From Mesobacillus jeotgali (GTDB lineage: Bacteria > Bacillota > Bacilli > Bacillales > Cytobacillaceae): a stretch of 64,000 nt of DNA. The number at the start of each line of letters is the position of its first letter. The stretch's first letter is position 1. Made by a program: the position numbers and the translations under genes. Positions 55,221-64,000 of this stretch are shown here, piece by piece. The notes below the pieces were generated by a model that was not told the DNA's origin, did no database searches, and saw only the letters and a program-made list of their open reading frames with translations. The stretch covers positions 186,001 through 250,000 of the forward strand of contig NZ_FVZC01000007.1 in the NCBI RefSeq assembly GCF_900166585.1, read 5' to 3'.

Positions 55221-57170
55221 TTGATTGTATATGAGGCGACGAAGGATGAGTTCTTGAGGGATGTTTTTGATGATGAGTTGGTGAACAATATTGTCAGCAA
55301 TTATAACGCTAAGATTGGCCGGATTAATGAGCGGGAGGTTCGGTCTTGGCACAATTCAATGCAGTATATGCACAGGGTGTTGAGTGACAGCGAGATTCCT
55401 TTGGATGCCGGTGTTGCGATTGAGTTCAAGATTCCTCACACCTCGAAGCGGGTGGATTTCCTTATCTCTGGTTCTGACCAGGATGCCAGGCAATCGATTG
55501 TCATTGTTGAGTTGAAGCAGTGGGAAACTGTTGAAAAGATTGAGGGCAAAGAGGCTATTGTTAAAACGGTCATCAACAGGGGAGTGCATGAGACGACTCA
55601 TCCCTCATACCAGGCTTGGTCATATGCAGCGTTGATCAAGGATTATAATGAGAATGCGCAAAAAGAGGAAATTCAACTTTATCCATGTGCATACCTTCAT
55701 AGTTACATAAACCAGGGTGAGCAGGATCCGTTGACTGATCCTGTATATGATTATTATATAGAGGAAGCACCGGTTTTTGTAAAAGGTGATTCCGGTAAGT
55801 TGCGCGATTTTATCAAAAGATATATCAAACACGGTGATAATAAAGAGATCTTATATACGATTGATAAAGGGAGAATTCGGCCGTCCAAATCACTGCAGGA
55901 TTCATTGAACAGCATGCTTCAGGGTAATAGGGAGTTTGTCATGATCGATGACCAGAAAGTGGTTTATGAGACAGCGTTGCAACTGGCAAGTGAAGCAGTA
56001 CGGACAAACACTAAGCAGGTATTAGTCGTTGAGGGTGGCCCGGGTACTGGGAAGTCTGTATTGGCGATTAACTTATTGGTAGAGGCTACGAATCGCAGTT
56101 TAGTCTCTCAATATGTCACTAAAAATGCAGCACCGAGAAACATTTATGCGACTAAGCTTAAGCAGAATTTTCGCAAAGGCCATATTGATAACTTGTTTGT
56201 TGGATCTGGCAGCTATATCAATGCACCTGCAAATGAATTTGATGTTCTCGTTGTTGATGAAGCCCATCGACTAAATGAGAAGTCCGGTCTTTTCAGCAAT
56301 CTTGGTGAAAATCAAGTCAAGGAAATTATCAATGCTTCAAAGCTGGCAGTCTTTTTTATCGATGAGCGACAGCGGGTCACTCTGAAGGATATCGGAAGTA
56401 TCGGCATGGTTAAGAAGTTTGCTAGAGAATTTGGTGCATGGGTGTCAACGGTCAAGCTGGAATCACAGTTTCGCTGCAATGGCTCTGATGGTTATCTGAG
56501 CTGGATTGACGACGTGCTGCAGATTCGGGAGACAGCTAACTCGAATTATATCGGTACAAATTATGATTTCCGCATCTTTAAGGATCCCAACGAAATGCGT
56601 CAGGAAATTGAAAGGCTGAATAAAAAGAACAACAAGTCGCGCATGGTGGCTGGCTACTGTTGGAACTGGATCAAGGAAGGAAAGTCCAATACCAATTTTC
56701 ACGATATTGAGCTACCAGAGCACAAGTTTAGTATGAGCTGGAATCTCGATAACTCCGCAACATGGGCGATTGACGAAAGCTCAGTAAATGAAATTGGCTG
56801 TATTCACACCTGCCAAGGACTTGAGTTTGACTATGTTGGTGTCATTATTGGTGATGACCTGGTATATAAGGATGGAGAAGTAATCACCGATTATACCAAA
56901 CGCGCTAAAACTGACAACTCATTAAAAGGCTTGAAAAAAATGCTGAAGGAAAAACCTGAAGAAGCTAAGCAGCTTGCTGATGAGATTATCCGGAATACTT
57001 ATCGTACATTGATGACGCGCGGACAAAAGGGGTGCTTTGTTTATTGTACGGATAAGTATTTAGAGGATTATTTTATCGAACGGGTTAAGGACATTCAGCA
57101 GAGTTATGAGGCTAATGAGTTTTTTAGGGAGATGCCGAGGGTAGCAGAAGATAAGACTAAGTATAAATAA
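55221..57170 (+). CDS. DUF2075 (Schlafen-like) helicase with N-terminal nuclease-like domain
   Basis: 649 residues from TTG 55221, which has AAGGGGTGAGGG upstream. Residues 30-130 (DFLISGSDQDARQSIVIVELKQW) resemble a PD-(D/E)xK nuclease fold. The DUF2075 ATPase follows: EGGPGTGKSVLAI (Walker A), VDEAHRL (Walker B), LESQFRCNGSDGYL and CIHTCQGLEFDYVGVIIG. Such helicases commonly pair with MazG-like genes in defence islands. The MazG partner here is interrupted. Own terminator downstream. Confidence 0.83.
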   Translation: MIVYEATKDEFLRDVFDDELVNNIVSNYNAKIGRINEREVRSWHNSMQYMHRVLSDSEIPLDAGVAIEFKIPHTSKRVDFLISGSDQDARQSIVIVELKQWETVEKIEGKEAIVKTVINRGVHETTHPSYQAWSYAALIKDYNENAQKEEIQLYPCAYLHSYINQGEQDPLTDPVYDYYIEEAPVFVKGDSGKLRDFIKRYIKHGDNKEILYTIDKGRIRPSKSLQDSLNSMLQGNREFVMIDDQKVVYETALQLASEAVRTNTKQVLVVEGGPGTGKSVLAINLLVEATNRSLVSQYVTKNAAPRNIYATKLKQNFRKGHIDNLFVGSGSYINAPANEFDVLVVDEAHRLNEKSGLFSNLGENQVKEIINASKLAVFFIDERQRVTLKDIGSIGMVKKFAREFGAWVSTVKLESQFRCNGSDGYLSWIDDVLQIRETANSNYIGTNYDFRIFKDPNEMRQEIERLNKKNNKSRMVAGYCWNWIKEGKSNTNFHDIELPEHKFSMSWNLDNSATWAIDESSVNEIGCIHTCQGLEFDYVGVIIGDDLVYKDGEVITDYTKRAKTDNSLKGLKKMLKEKPEEAKQLADEIIRNTYRTLMTRGQKGCFVYCTDKYLEDYFIERVKDIQQSYEANEFFREMPRVAEDKTKYK

Positions 57171-57190
57171 AAAAGAAACAATTAGCTAGA

Positions 57191-57220
57191 AACTCAGTTT
57201 GAAAACGACTGAGTTTTTTT
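57191..57220 (+). terminator. Rho-independent terminator after the helicase
   Basis: AACTCAGT/ACTGAGTT with 9-nt loop and seven T. Confidence 0.85.
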
Positions 57221-57348
57221 GTTGAGAAAAAATAGGAGATAGTCCAAAAGTGTATTGTAAATATGTGGAATTTGCCTTAATATAAAACTTGAAAAACAGC
57301 ATAGGCAACATAAAAATAGCGCCTTAGTTATTTTTGAGGGGGAGAAAC

Positions 57349-58572
57349 ATGTATAAGAAAATCGCCATCTTAACGTTGTTATTTACTTTTGTATTTGGGA
57401 CTATTTCTTTTGCACACTCAGGTAGAACGGACTCTAGTGGCGGTCATAATTGTAGTGAGAAATCTAAAGCGAAGGGACTTTGCACTGGATACCATAATCA
57501 TAATGGAGGAGGAGCTTCTGAAGGGAGTTCTTCTGGTAGCTCTTCAGGGACTGCTCCTGCAGCAACCAGAAACGATAAGGATTGTTCTGATTTTGCAACC
57601 TATGATGAAGTGGTTGAATACTGGAATTCAAAAGGATACTCCGCTACATATGATCCAGAAAGATTGGATGGTTGGGGAAATGCTGTTGATGATGGGATAC
57701 CGTGTGAAGCCCCAAGTGGCTATGACAAAACTAAAATAAACAATAGTCCTGAGCAGGTTCAATTCCAGAAAGATCAGCAAGAGGGTAAAAACGGTGAGCA
57801 GGAAGGATATGCTCAAGGCCAGAAGGATGGGTATCAAGGGAACACCAGCAACAACGCAGCTGCGAGTGGAAGTGATATTTTCAAGAATGGCTATAAAACT
57901 GGTTATGACAAGGGATATGAAGAAGGAAAAGCAAAGTTAGAAACTGAAAAGAAAAAGGCTAATGAAGAAGGATATTCATTAGGGAAGAAACAAGATAAAA
58001 TTTCAATTCCTGAAACATATGCAGCTCACGCTCACTTAAAGGCAGCGTTTGAAGAAGGTTTTAATCAAGCTGTTAAAGAACGAATAGAAGCTAAGAAAGA
58101 AGAGTACTTTGCTATAGGTCTAAAAGATGGAAAAAATGATGTGAATAATCCACCAAAGGAAAAGGACTTTGGTGAAGCATATCAAGAAGGATACGAAGAG
58201 GGTCAAAAGGAATTAAAAGAGTCTTATGTTAAGCAGGGGTATGAAGCTGCTTTTAGCCTATTGGAATATAAGAAGCCTGACTTGAAAAACGAGAAGTTCA
58301 TAGATTGGTATAAAAAAGGTTTTGAGTCTAACAAAGAGGTAGTAAAAATTAGAGACGCAGCACTTGCTCAAGGAAAGGGAGGGACAGAGTTGGCAATCCC
58401 TGAAGAATATACAAAGGGCGAAGTAGTCTATAAATTTTACTATGAACAAGGCTTTAAAGAATATGAAGCTGAGAAAGAGGATAGTCGACAGACAACTGCT
58501 GGGGGATTAGGTATAGCAGCACTTGCATGGTTGGGAAGAAGATTCTATGTGGCAAAGAAAATGATTGGTTAA
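57349..58572 (+). CDS. YHYH/Excalibur surface protein
   Basis: 407 residues; ATG 57349 after GGGGGAG. Signal peptide (IAILTLLFTFVFGTISFA), then a YHYH-type region HSGRTDSSGGHNC...CTGYHNHN, an Excalibur calcium-binding-like domain (DCSDFATYDEVVEYW...DDGIPCE) and a long charged region with recurring GYxxG repeats (EGYAQGQKDGYQG; NGYKTGYDKGYEEG; EAYQEGYEEGQ). A hydrophobic segment near the C-terminus (LGIAALAWLG). Secreted or membrane-anchored. 12 bp before the PH-domain gene, so one operon. Confidence 0.75.
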   Translation: MYKKIAILTLLFTFVFGTISFAHSGRTDSSGGHNCSEKSKAKGLCTGYHNHNGGGASEGSSSGSSSGTAPAATRNDKDCSDFATYDEVVEYWNSKGYSATYDPERLDGWGNAVDDGIPCEAPSGYDKTKINNSPEQVQFQKDQQEGKNGEQEGYAQGQKDGYQGNTSNNAAASGSDIFKNGYKTGYDKGYEEGKAKLETEKKKANEEGYSLGKKQDKISIPETYAAHAHLKAAFEEGFNQAVKERIEAKKEEYFAIGLKDGKNDVNNPPKEKDFGEAYQEGYEEGQKELKESYVKQGYEAAFSLLEYKKPDLKNEKFIDWYKKGFESNKEVVKIRDAALAQGKGGTELAIPEEYTKGEVVYKFYYEQGFKEYEAEKEDSRQTTAGGLGIAALAWLGRRFYVAKKMIG

Positions 58573-58584
58573 GGGGAGGCCGCT

Positions 58585-59256
58585 ATGGGAATTTACCGAA
58601 CTGTCAGTCGTAAGGTTGAAGATGTATTTGTAAAGATTTTAGCAGCGAAGCAAGATTCTGATGTAGTAAAGGAAAAGGTTGCAAAGTACAGAACTGAAGC
58701 AGATCAAAAGTTGCAAGCAAAAAAGCTTGAGAAGGAAAAGAAAAGAGCAGAACAGACGAAGCTAAACAAACAAAGATATGAAGCTCAAGAAAGGCAGCGT
58801 AAAGAGAAGGAAGAGCTTCAAAGAAGAGAAGTTGAGGCTTTGCTATCCAAAGTGTTGGAGAATGGAGTTAATTGTGCTTCACAATATGAAGTTAACGAGA
58901 TTAAGAACAATGAACAGTTTTTCCTAAATCTCGTGCAAAGAGTATTTGATACCAATGAAAAAGCTCTTACTTTCATTTTTTGTGAATTTGATAAATCAAG
59001 TAAGAAAGAGATAAAAGGATATCTGATACCAACAAATAAAAGGGTTTTATTTGTAACCAAAAACCTTACCTTCATGGATAAGTTCAGATATCAGACAATC
59101 ATCAACGTCAACTGGTTTAAAGATGGCTTCCTTGAAAGAGGCTTAAGGATCCAATATGGCAAAAGGAAATTGGAATTCGATGAAATGTTTGACCAGCAAC
59201 AAATGGAGAGAGTTGGAAATACTATTTTAAACAAGGCGACGAGTAGAGCGATATAA
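58585..59256 (+). CDS. YokE-like PH-domain protein with coiled coil
   Basis: 223 residues, start after AAGGGGAGG. N-terminal half is a charged coiled coil (EKEKKRAEQTKLNKQRYEAQ; RQRKEKEELQRREVEALL). C-terminal 110 residues form a bacterial PH domain (GYLIPTNKRVLFVTKNL; YQTIINVNWFKDGFLERG). No enzymatic motif. Translationally close to the YHYH gene. Function unknown, possibly linked to the envelope. Confidence 0.72.
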   Translation: MGIYRTVSRKVEDVFVKILAAKQDSDVVKEKVAKYRTEADQKLQAKKLEKEKKRAEQTKLNKQRYEAQERQRKEKEELQRREVEALLSKVLENGVNCASQYEVNEIKNNEQFFLNLVQRVFDTNEKALTFIFCEFDKSSKKEIKGYLIPTNKRVLFVTKNLTFMDKFRYQTIINVNWFKDGFLERGLRIQYGKRKLEFDEMFDQQQMERVGNTILNKATSRAI

Positions 59257-59260
59257 TAGT

Positions 59261-59300
59261 GGACGGTCTAATGTTTCGTAAGCATTAGACCGTCCTTTTT
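59261..59300 (+). terminator. Rho-independent terminator
   Basis: GGACGGTCTAATG/CATTAGACCGTCC, 13-bp stem, 9-nt loop, TTTTT. Confidence 0.9.
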
Positions 59301-59542
59301 ATTTCATCCCCTCGCATGCCATTTTAGTATTGGTATACTTTTGATGAACTCATAAAGTATTTGCGTTTAATCAAACAAATGCTCTTCCAATTGCTAAGTG
59401 ATTTAAAGATGGAAGTATATTGAGAAGTGGTATGTCATGATATATAGAGCCATAAAAAAAGCCTAAAGTAATCACTATCTGTCTATTTGGATATTTATGT
59501 TAAAGTTAAAATTAATTAGACTTATATATTGGGGAGATACAA

Positions 59543-60138
59543 TTGATAGAGAAAATAAAGGATATTAACCTTTTGCTTACTAATAAAAGTTATTTATCAG
59601 CGCTTGCACTATCTTTAACTATACCTGATATTTGTGGACAAATTGAATATCCAGATTTGAAGAAAAAAATGGAGAACGAAATATAAGAAAACAATATGTA
59701 GCATGGTTTGATGATTGGGTAAACCAATATTTTGCAGATAATACAGGTTGGATAAAGGATGGCTCTAAGGCAAAAAATCCGTATTTTACGGGAGAGATGT
59801 GTTATTCTCTCCGTTGTTCTTTCTTACATGCTGGAAATTCGGATTTAAAGAAATGGGGCGAAGAAGAAGACGCGAATTTTTATTATTCATACGAATTTGA
59901 ATTAGCAATAGGTGGAGCAGATAAAAATGGTTTATCTTGGGTAACCCCTACTGAAAATAGCTTGAAAATATTAAAGAATAGAACAGTCTGAGTAAATATC
60001 GATAAATTGTGTGAGTACATATGTCTATCTGCTGAAAAGTATTATGGAGAAAAACACCCTGATTTATTCAAAGACCATAAAATCAAAATTATTGATTTTA
60101 ATTCCTTTAAAAACCACGAAAAGGATTTTATTAATTAA
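59543..60138 (+). pseudogene. Hypothetical protein, frameshifted and stopped
   Basis: Begins at TTG 59543 after GGGGAGA: IEKIKDINLLLTNKSYLSALALS. The frame ends at 59687 and continues one base earlier (RKQYVAWFDDWVNQYFADNT; MCYSLRCSFLHAGNSDLKKW), consistent with a one-base loss near 59670. A TGA at 59989-59991 interrupts it again before VNIDKLCEYICLSAEKYYG and a proper stop at 60138. The family is a hypothetical protein seen in many bacteria; decayed here. Confidence 0.75.
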
Positions 60139-60563
60139 TTGATCTTCTACAATTGGGTGCAATTGTTAGTCTAATTCCTCGATTAATGTGGAAGATTAGA
60201 TTTTTTTCAAAGTCCTAAACGTAATAAATTTATTTTTTGATATTGCTTCTTTGATACTTGAGTTGGTGAAAAGTGGTTATTTATGCGAAAACCGCTGATA
60301 AAAACATGAAAGAAGTAGTACATTCTTATGACAGTCCAACTAGGCATTGTTAATTGTAGTATCCGTGCACGGTTAATTATTGAGAAATCCATAAAATACG
60401 ATAAGTAGTCACGTTGCTAATCGTATTTTTTTATATAAGGCAGCAAAATTTCTTATAAAGTCTCCTATCTAACTGTTCACAAAACTGCCACAATCGACCG
60501 CTTCCCCCCTGTCCTTTCCACCCGTTCATCCATATATAAAGGGTGAAAGGGTGGTGCATTAGC
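60139..60563. other. Intergenic stretch with one terminator-like hairpin
   Basis: No gene seen. AAATACGAT/ATCGTATTT with a T-run at 60394-60433 is a Rho-independent-type terminator with no gene feeding it other than the pseudogene. The final part (60480-60560) is rich in short C/G runs and holds the ribosome-binding site of the next gene. Confidence 0.45.
60394..60433 (+). terminator. Rho-independent terminator
   Basis: AAATACGAT/ATCGTATTT around a 17-nt loop, followed by TTTTTT. Confidence 0.65.
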
Positions 60564-61390
60564 ATGACAATTAAATCAGCGGTTATTGAGAGTTTTGCTG
60601 AGTATTCACGTTTGGTTCATTGAAGGAGTTTAACAATCATTTTGAGATGTGGATGGCGGATAAGAAGCGTTTTTTCAGTAAGGGTGAGTTGATTGGGTTG
60701 AAGAGGCTAGCTCGCTTTGCTGCGAAGGTTCCTGGGGTGGCGAATGCCAAGATCGGGACGGTCCTTAAGGCGATTTATGAGGAGTATGGGGAGATGGGAA
60801 TTTCCCGTTCTACTTTTAAAAGGATGATTCTGAAGGCTAGTGGAATTGGTATTTTCACTGTATATGAAACTGCGCGCAAGAACGGCTCACAGTCTAGCAA
60901 CCTGTATGTATTCAATCGTTTCCCGATGAATGAACTACCGGATGGCGTTCAATTGAGCCACCAATATAAAACTATCATTCCTTCTGAAACTAACATTAAA
61001 AAGAATAATAAACGTGAAGAAAATGCTGCTGAACAACAATCAGCCAAAATCACAGAGTTAAAATCCATTGCTGAACAAGCACCGGATGAGCATCTATTTG
61101 TCAGTGACCGGGTTCCAGTGGATTTCGTCAATCTTGTAAAATACTTCTACCCAACCGCAAAGTCAATTGAAGAATTCTGGCGGATGAGCATGGTTGCTGC
61201 TTACCGTAACAACTATGAAAAAGACACGGGTCTCCTGTTATCGCTGTCCCTTGACTCCTTCAAACAGCTCGTCCGGAAGCTGAAGTCGAAGGTGGAATTG
61301 AAGAATCCAATGGCTTATTTCACCGGAATTCTGAACAAGAAGTTTCAGGAGCGTTATTTTGAGGAGATTCATGATATGCAGGTTGGCTAA
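60564..61390 (+). pseudogene. Helix-turn-helix hypothetical protein, frameshifted near its start
   Basis: ATG 60564 (after AAAGGGTGG) reads MTIKSAVIESFAEYSRLVH, then TGA at 60621. The rest of the protein lies one base earlier, reading KEFNNHFEMWMADKKRFF from 60623. Loss of one T in CATTTGAAGG would explain this. The 250-residue body is intact: GELIGLKRLARFAAKVPGV, KAIYEEYGEMGISRSTFKRM and ETARKNGSQSSNLYVF. A short-form product from TTG 60620 remains possible. Family unknown, DNA-binding likely. Confidence 0.6.
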
Positions 61391-61493
61391 ACGTTCAGGT
61401 GTTTTTGAGTCTTTTTACCCATATAAAACAAAAAGGAACATTTGGATATTTGTGGAATTATATATTGGTTATGTCTAATTTTCAGGAGTGGTT

Positions 61494-62270
61494 ATGAATA
61501 ATCAGGTGATTGAGTCTTTTGATGATCTGCTGTCTGCGGCTATTGAGGAGCCTTCTAGGCGTTTTCAATTTTATATAGCTTTGGTTGAACTTGAACTGGT
61601 CGTGATTGGGTCGGTTGCGGATGATGAGACGCTGAATTTAAAATACATCGAAGAGGATGGCGAGCTTGTCCTACCAGTTTTTACGAGCTGGGAGAAGTTC
61701 GATGGGATCATCCAATCAGAGTATCCATATGTGAAAATCCCTGCAGTGCTGCTTTTGGAAATGGCGGGAACGGACATCCCATGGGTGTTGAATCCTTTTA
61801 CCGGGTTGAGTAAAAAAATTATCTGTGAAGAACTGGAAACGATGAAGGACGGCAGAATTCTGCATTATTTTTTCGAACAGTTAAGTGATGAAGAGAGGGA
61901 AAGGATTCTGACTGAACAAATAGTGGAGCTCCCGGAAAGTGTAATGAAAAGGGTACGTTCTTGCCTAATGAAGTTTCCATCTGTAAGTAAAGCCTACCTT
62001 GTAAATATATATAACCCATCGGCTGCAGGACGTCCTTTTCCTCTAGTCGCATTGGAAGTGGATGACTTGGAAGAAGGCCTGACTCAAGAAGTTTTTGAGG
62101 CTATAAATCAACAAGGAGAACAGCAGGTTGAAGTATTCATTCTTGATGATGCCATCCCGCTGGCCAGCTCCATTGTGGAAGACACCAGACCATTTTATTT
62201 CCGTGAATCGTTGGAAGAATTCCGGACGATGTTTGAGAAGGAGGTTACCGAGTGTCCAAGATTAATATAA
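61494..62270 (+). CDS. SseB family protein
   Basis: 258 residues; ATG 61494 has CAGGAG, GTG 61488 does not. N-terminal SseB module (FYIALVELELVVIG; LVLPVFTSWEKFD; VLLLEMAGTDIPWVLNPFTG) and SseB C-terminal module (YLVNIYNPSAAGRPFPLVALEVDD; QVEVFILDDAIP). The family was named for enhanced serine sensitivity; in Firmicutes it is often next to type VII toxin genes. Its stop overlaps the toxin start by 19 nt, so the two are translationally coupled. Confidence 0.8.
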   Translation: MNNQVIESFDDLLSAAIEEPSRRFQFYIALVELELVVIGSVADDETLNLKYIEEDGELVLPVFTSWEKFDGIIQSEYPYVKIPAVLLLEMAGTDIPWVLNPFTGLSKKIICEELETMKDGRILHYFFEQLSDEERERILTEQIVELPESVMKRVRSCLMKFPSVSKAYLVNIYNPSAAGRPFPLVALEVDDLEEGLTQEVFEAINQQGEQQVEVFILDDAIPLASSIVEDTRPFYFRESLEEFRTMFEKEVTECPRLI

Positions 62271-63586
62271 AAGTGAAGCAGGTGAAGGCTGCCAACAAGG
62301 AGTTAGTCAATCTAGCCTCCCGGGTCGATGGGGTTGGAAACCGGATTTCGTCCGTCAGGCATCAGGTTGATGGCAGGATAGTCTCACGAAGGAACATAGG
62401 TGGGAATTTAAATGAAGCAGCTGCAAAGGTAAGAGAGGCTGAAAAGAAACTGAAGAAAATCCATCAATTCGTTGATGGATCGATGAATTTGTATGTGAAA
62501 GCCGATAAGAAAGCGGACCGATTCAAGGAGCCGGAAAAGAAGTCGGTCTGGGACAAAATGAAAGACATGTTTGGAACGGCTAACGATGTTGTATCAGGAT
62601 TTCGCAAAGGGGTAGCTGAAGCTGTTTTTTCAACCGTTGAAGGAATATGGAACGCCATCACCCATCCAATCGAGACTGCCAAGGGAATCGTTTATGCTGT
62701 AAGTCACCCCGTGGAAACCGCAAAAAGTATCTGGAAGTCGATATCAGACTCCTGGAAAAATGACGTCATAAACGGCGATGCCAAAAGCCGATCACAGTGG
62801 TTTGGCCGCGCCATAGGAGAAGTCGCCCTTGCGATCATCGGCACCAAAGGCGTCGACAAGGCTGTGAAAATGGCTAAAGGTGCTAAGGTTGTGGAGGAAG
62901 CTGGGGGAGTTCGGATTGTTAAGCCGGGGACTATTGAGAAGAAGGACAGCGGTGCAGCAGTTGAAAAACGTGTGACTCGTGGAAAAAAGGACAATGGAGT
63001 GGGTATTGGAAAACAAGAAGTACTCCATAAGATAGACGGAAAAGTGGGAATTGGGGATAATGGTAAGAGTACTATTATTAAGGATGTTAAAGAAGTCGAT
63101 TTTGGTAATCATATAATAAAGGGTAAAAATGGAAAGAAATACTTACTACCCAATACAAGGTATATTACAGATGTTAACTATAAATACACTACCGATGAGC
63201 TTGGTCGCATTATGTATGTAAATGCGCCGGAACTTATATTAAAAAAAGGGGAGCGAAATAAATATGCCCAGGCAACTGTTGGAGGAATTGATAGACTCCC
63301 AGATGATGATGGTGGGCATCTAATTGCTGCTCAATTTAATGGACCAGGAGACATTGATAACCTTGTCCCTCAAAATAGTCAGATTAATAGACGAGGCGGA
63401 AAGTGGTATGAAATGGAGATGGAATGGGCGAATGCATTAAAGGAAATTCCCCCAAAGAAAGTTTCCGTAGCGATAGAGCCCCATTATATAGATAATTCTC
63501 TCAGACCTGATAAATTTAAAGTAACTTATCAGATTGAGGGTGAGTTACCAGTAAGGAAAAGGATTAAGAACAAATCTGGAGGTTGA
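62252..63586 (+). CDS. Type VII polymorphic toxin with EsaD-like nuclease domain
   Basis: 444 residues from GTG 62252 with GGAGG upstream. Residues 1-95 form a helical hairpin of the WXG100-like kind (VKQVKAANKELVNLASRVDG); the middle has repeated helices (FSTVEGIWNAITHPIETAKG). From about 300 lies a DNA/RNA non-specific endonuclease: YITDVNYKYTTDELGR, DDDGGHLIAAQF (catalytic His) and NLVPQNSQINRRGGKWYEME (Asn). This is the EsaD/YeeF-type toxin exported by the type VII system. The next gene is a YezG-like immunity gene. Confidence 0.85.
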   Translation: MSKINIKVKQVKAANKELVNLASRVDGVGNRISSVRHQVDGRIVSRRNIGGNLNEAAAKVREAEKKLKKIHQFVDGSMNLYVKADKKADRFKEPEKKSVWDKMKDMFGTANDVVSGFRKGVAEAVFSTVEGIWNAITHPIETAKGIVYAVSHPVETAKSIWKSISDSWKNDVINGDAKSRSQWFGRAIGEVALAIIGTKGVDKAVKMAKGAKVVEEAGGVRIVKPGTIEKKDSGAAVEKRVTRGKKDNGVGIGKQEVLHKIDGKVGIGDNGKSTIIKDVKEVDFGNHIIKGKNGKKYLLPNTRYITDVNYKYTTDELGRIMYVNAPELILKKGERNKYAQATVGGIDRLPDDDGGHLIAAQFNGPGDIDNLVPQNSQINRRGGKWYEMEMEWANALKEIPPKKVSVAIEPHYIDNSLRPDKFKVTYQIEGELPVRKRIKNKSGG

Positions 63587-63592
63587 CAATAG

Positions 63593-64000
63593 ATGGATTT
63601 TGAAACGAAATTAAACATGTTATATCAAAATTTAACACAAACAATCAGTGATTCAATCCCTACAGAATGGAAAGAATTCTATTTTCAAGGTGAGGTTCAA
63701 AATGGAGATGGGGGAGTGTTTTTTTTCTTCAATACTATAGATAATGATGAGTATAAGTATAGTTATTATATTCCTGAAATATATAATGTAAATAGAGACG
63801 CATATGAAGAGTATGAGGATGAAATATTTGATCTGACAGTTGAATTGCAAGAAACATTCATTGAAAATGACCAGGATCCATGGTTTTCTATAAATATAAT
63901 TGTGGACGCAGAAAGACAACTGAAAGTTTACTTTGATTATACAAACTGGTCAGCAACAGAGTTTGGACCTACAGCACGGATAAAATATTTTCAATATAAA
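63593..64000 (+). CDS. YezG/EsaG-like immunity protein (partial, cut by window edge)
   Basis: At least 136 residues; runs off the right edge without a stop. Starts ATG 63593, 6 bp after the toxin stop, with GGAGG upstream. MDFETKLNMLYQNLTQTISD and EWKEFYFQGEVQNGDGGVFFF match the YezG/EsaG family that binds and blocks EsaD-type nucleases. Acidic, as expected. Tandem YezG copies often follow, beyond this window. Confidence 0.85.
   Translation, partial: MDFETKLNMLYQNLTQTISDSIPTEWKEFYFQGEVQNGDGGVFFFFNTIDNDEYKYSYYIPEIYNVNRDAYEEYEDEIFDLTVELQETFIENDQDPWFSINIIVDAERQLKVYFDYTNWSATEFGPTARIKYFQYK

Overview
The window reads as chromosomal DNA of a Firmicute of the family Bacillaceae (Bacillus, Mesobacillus, Neobacillus or Cytobacillus type). 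The reasons are strong GGAGG ribosome-binding sites, frequent TTG and GTG starts, Rho-independent terminators, and Bacillus-typical families such as DUF3231, DUF3934, DUF4003, MhqR, DbpA/YxiN, MalA/MalP and YezG. The genus cannot be fixed from sequence alone. No rRNA or tRNA gene was seen.

Layout. 1-1289 is a tandem array of a 53-bp unit, each unit carrying a 9-bp inverted repeat; it runs off the left edge. 1.7-11.7 kb holds housekeeping and accessory genes: two DUF3231 proteins, ferritin, a KAS III enzyme, an SDR, a cysteine-rich paralogue pair with one copy frameshifted, a TspO/MBR membrane protein, a SurA-N lipoprotein and a DUF3995 protein. An IS3-family element lies at 11.81-13.27 kb. 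13.4-18.6 kb is an MhqR-type quinone/electrophile detoxification locus: DUF896, YceI, the MarR-type repressor, DoxX, two ring-cleaving dioxygenases, a flavin reductase and an esterase. At least four copies of a TATCTTGAATTCAAGATA-like operator lie in its promoters. 18.8-20.8 kb carries a small alarmone synthetase, an Spx paralogue lacking the second Cys of the CxxC switch, and a TetR repressor with three palindromic operators. 21-33 kb holds AraC, MFS, DUF4003, dbpA, a lipoprotein, two membrane proteins and a maltose-type PTS locus (RpiR regulator, EIICB, 6-phospho-alpha-glucosidase). 33.2-36.9 kb is loose DNA with candidate structured RNAs, an MBL-fold gene, its decayed partial duplicate and a truncated GNAT gene.

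37-64 kb is an accessory and defence region. It has a complete Wadjet operon (jetD-A-B-C) and a two-gene GAF-membrane unit. An XRE-cupin regulator stands divergent to an MHS transporter followed by an ornithine-cyclodeaminase-like gene. A 1290-residue reverse transcriptase-nitrilase fusion (the DRT class 1 / UG1 architecture) is followed by a membrane-anchored protein with a Thoeris ThsA-like macro domain. A MazG-like gene with a nonsense codon precedes a DUF2075 helicase. Then come a YHYH/Excalibur surface protein with a PH-domain partner, two decayed genes, and finally an SseB-like gene, an EsaD-type nuclease toxin and a YezG-type immunity gene cut by the right edge.

The most interesting candidate for an undescribed system is the RT-nitrilase plus membrane-macro pair at 49.8-54.8 kb. 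It pairs a known defence RT class with an NAD/ADP-ribose-type sensor module usually found in Thoeris. Domain calls come from reading motifs; no database search was run.
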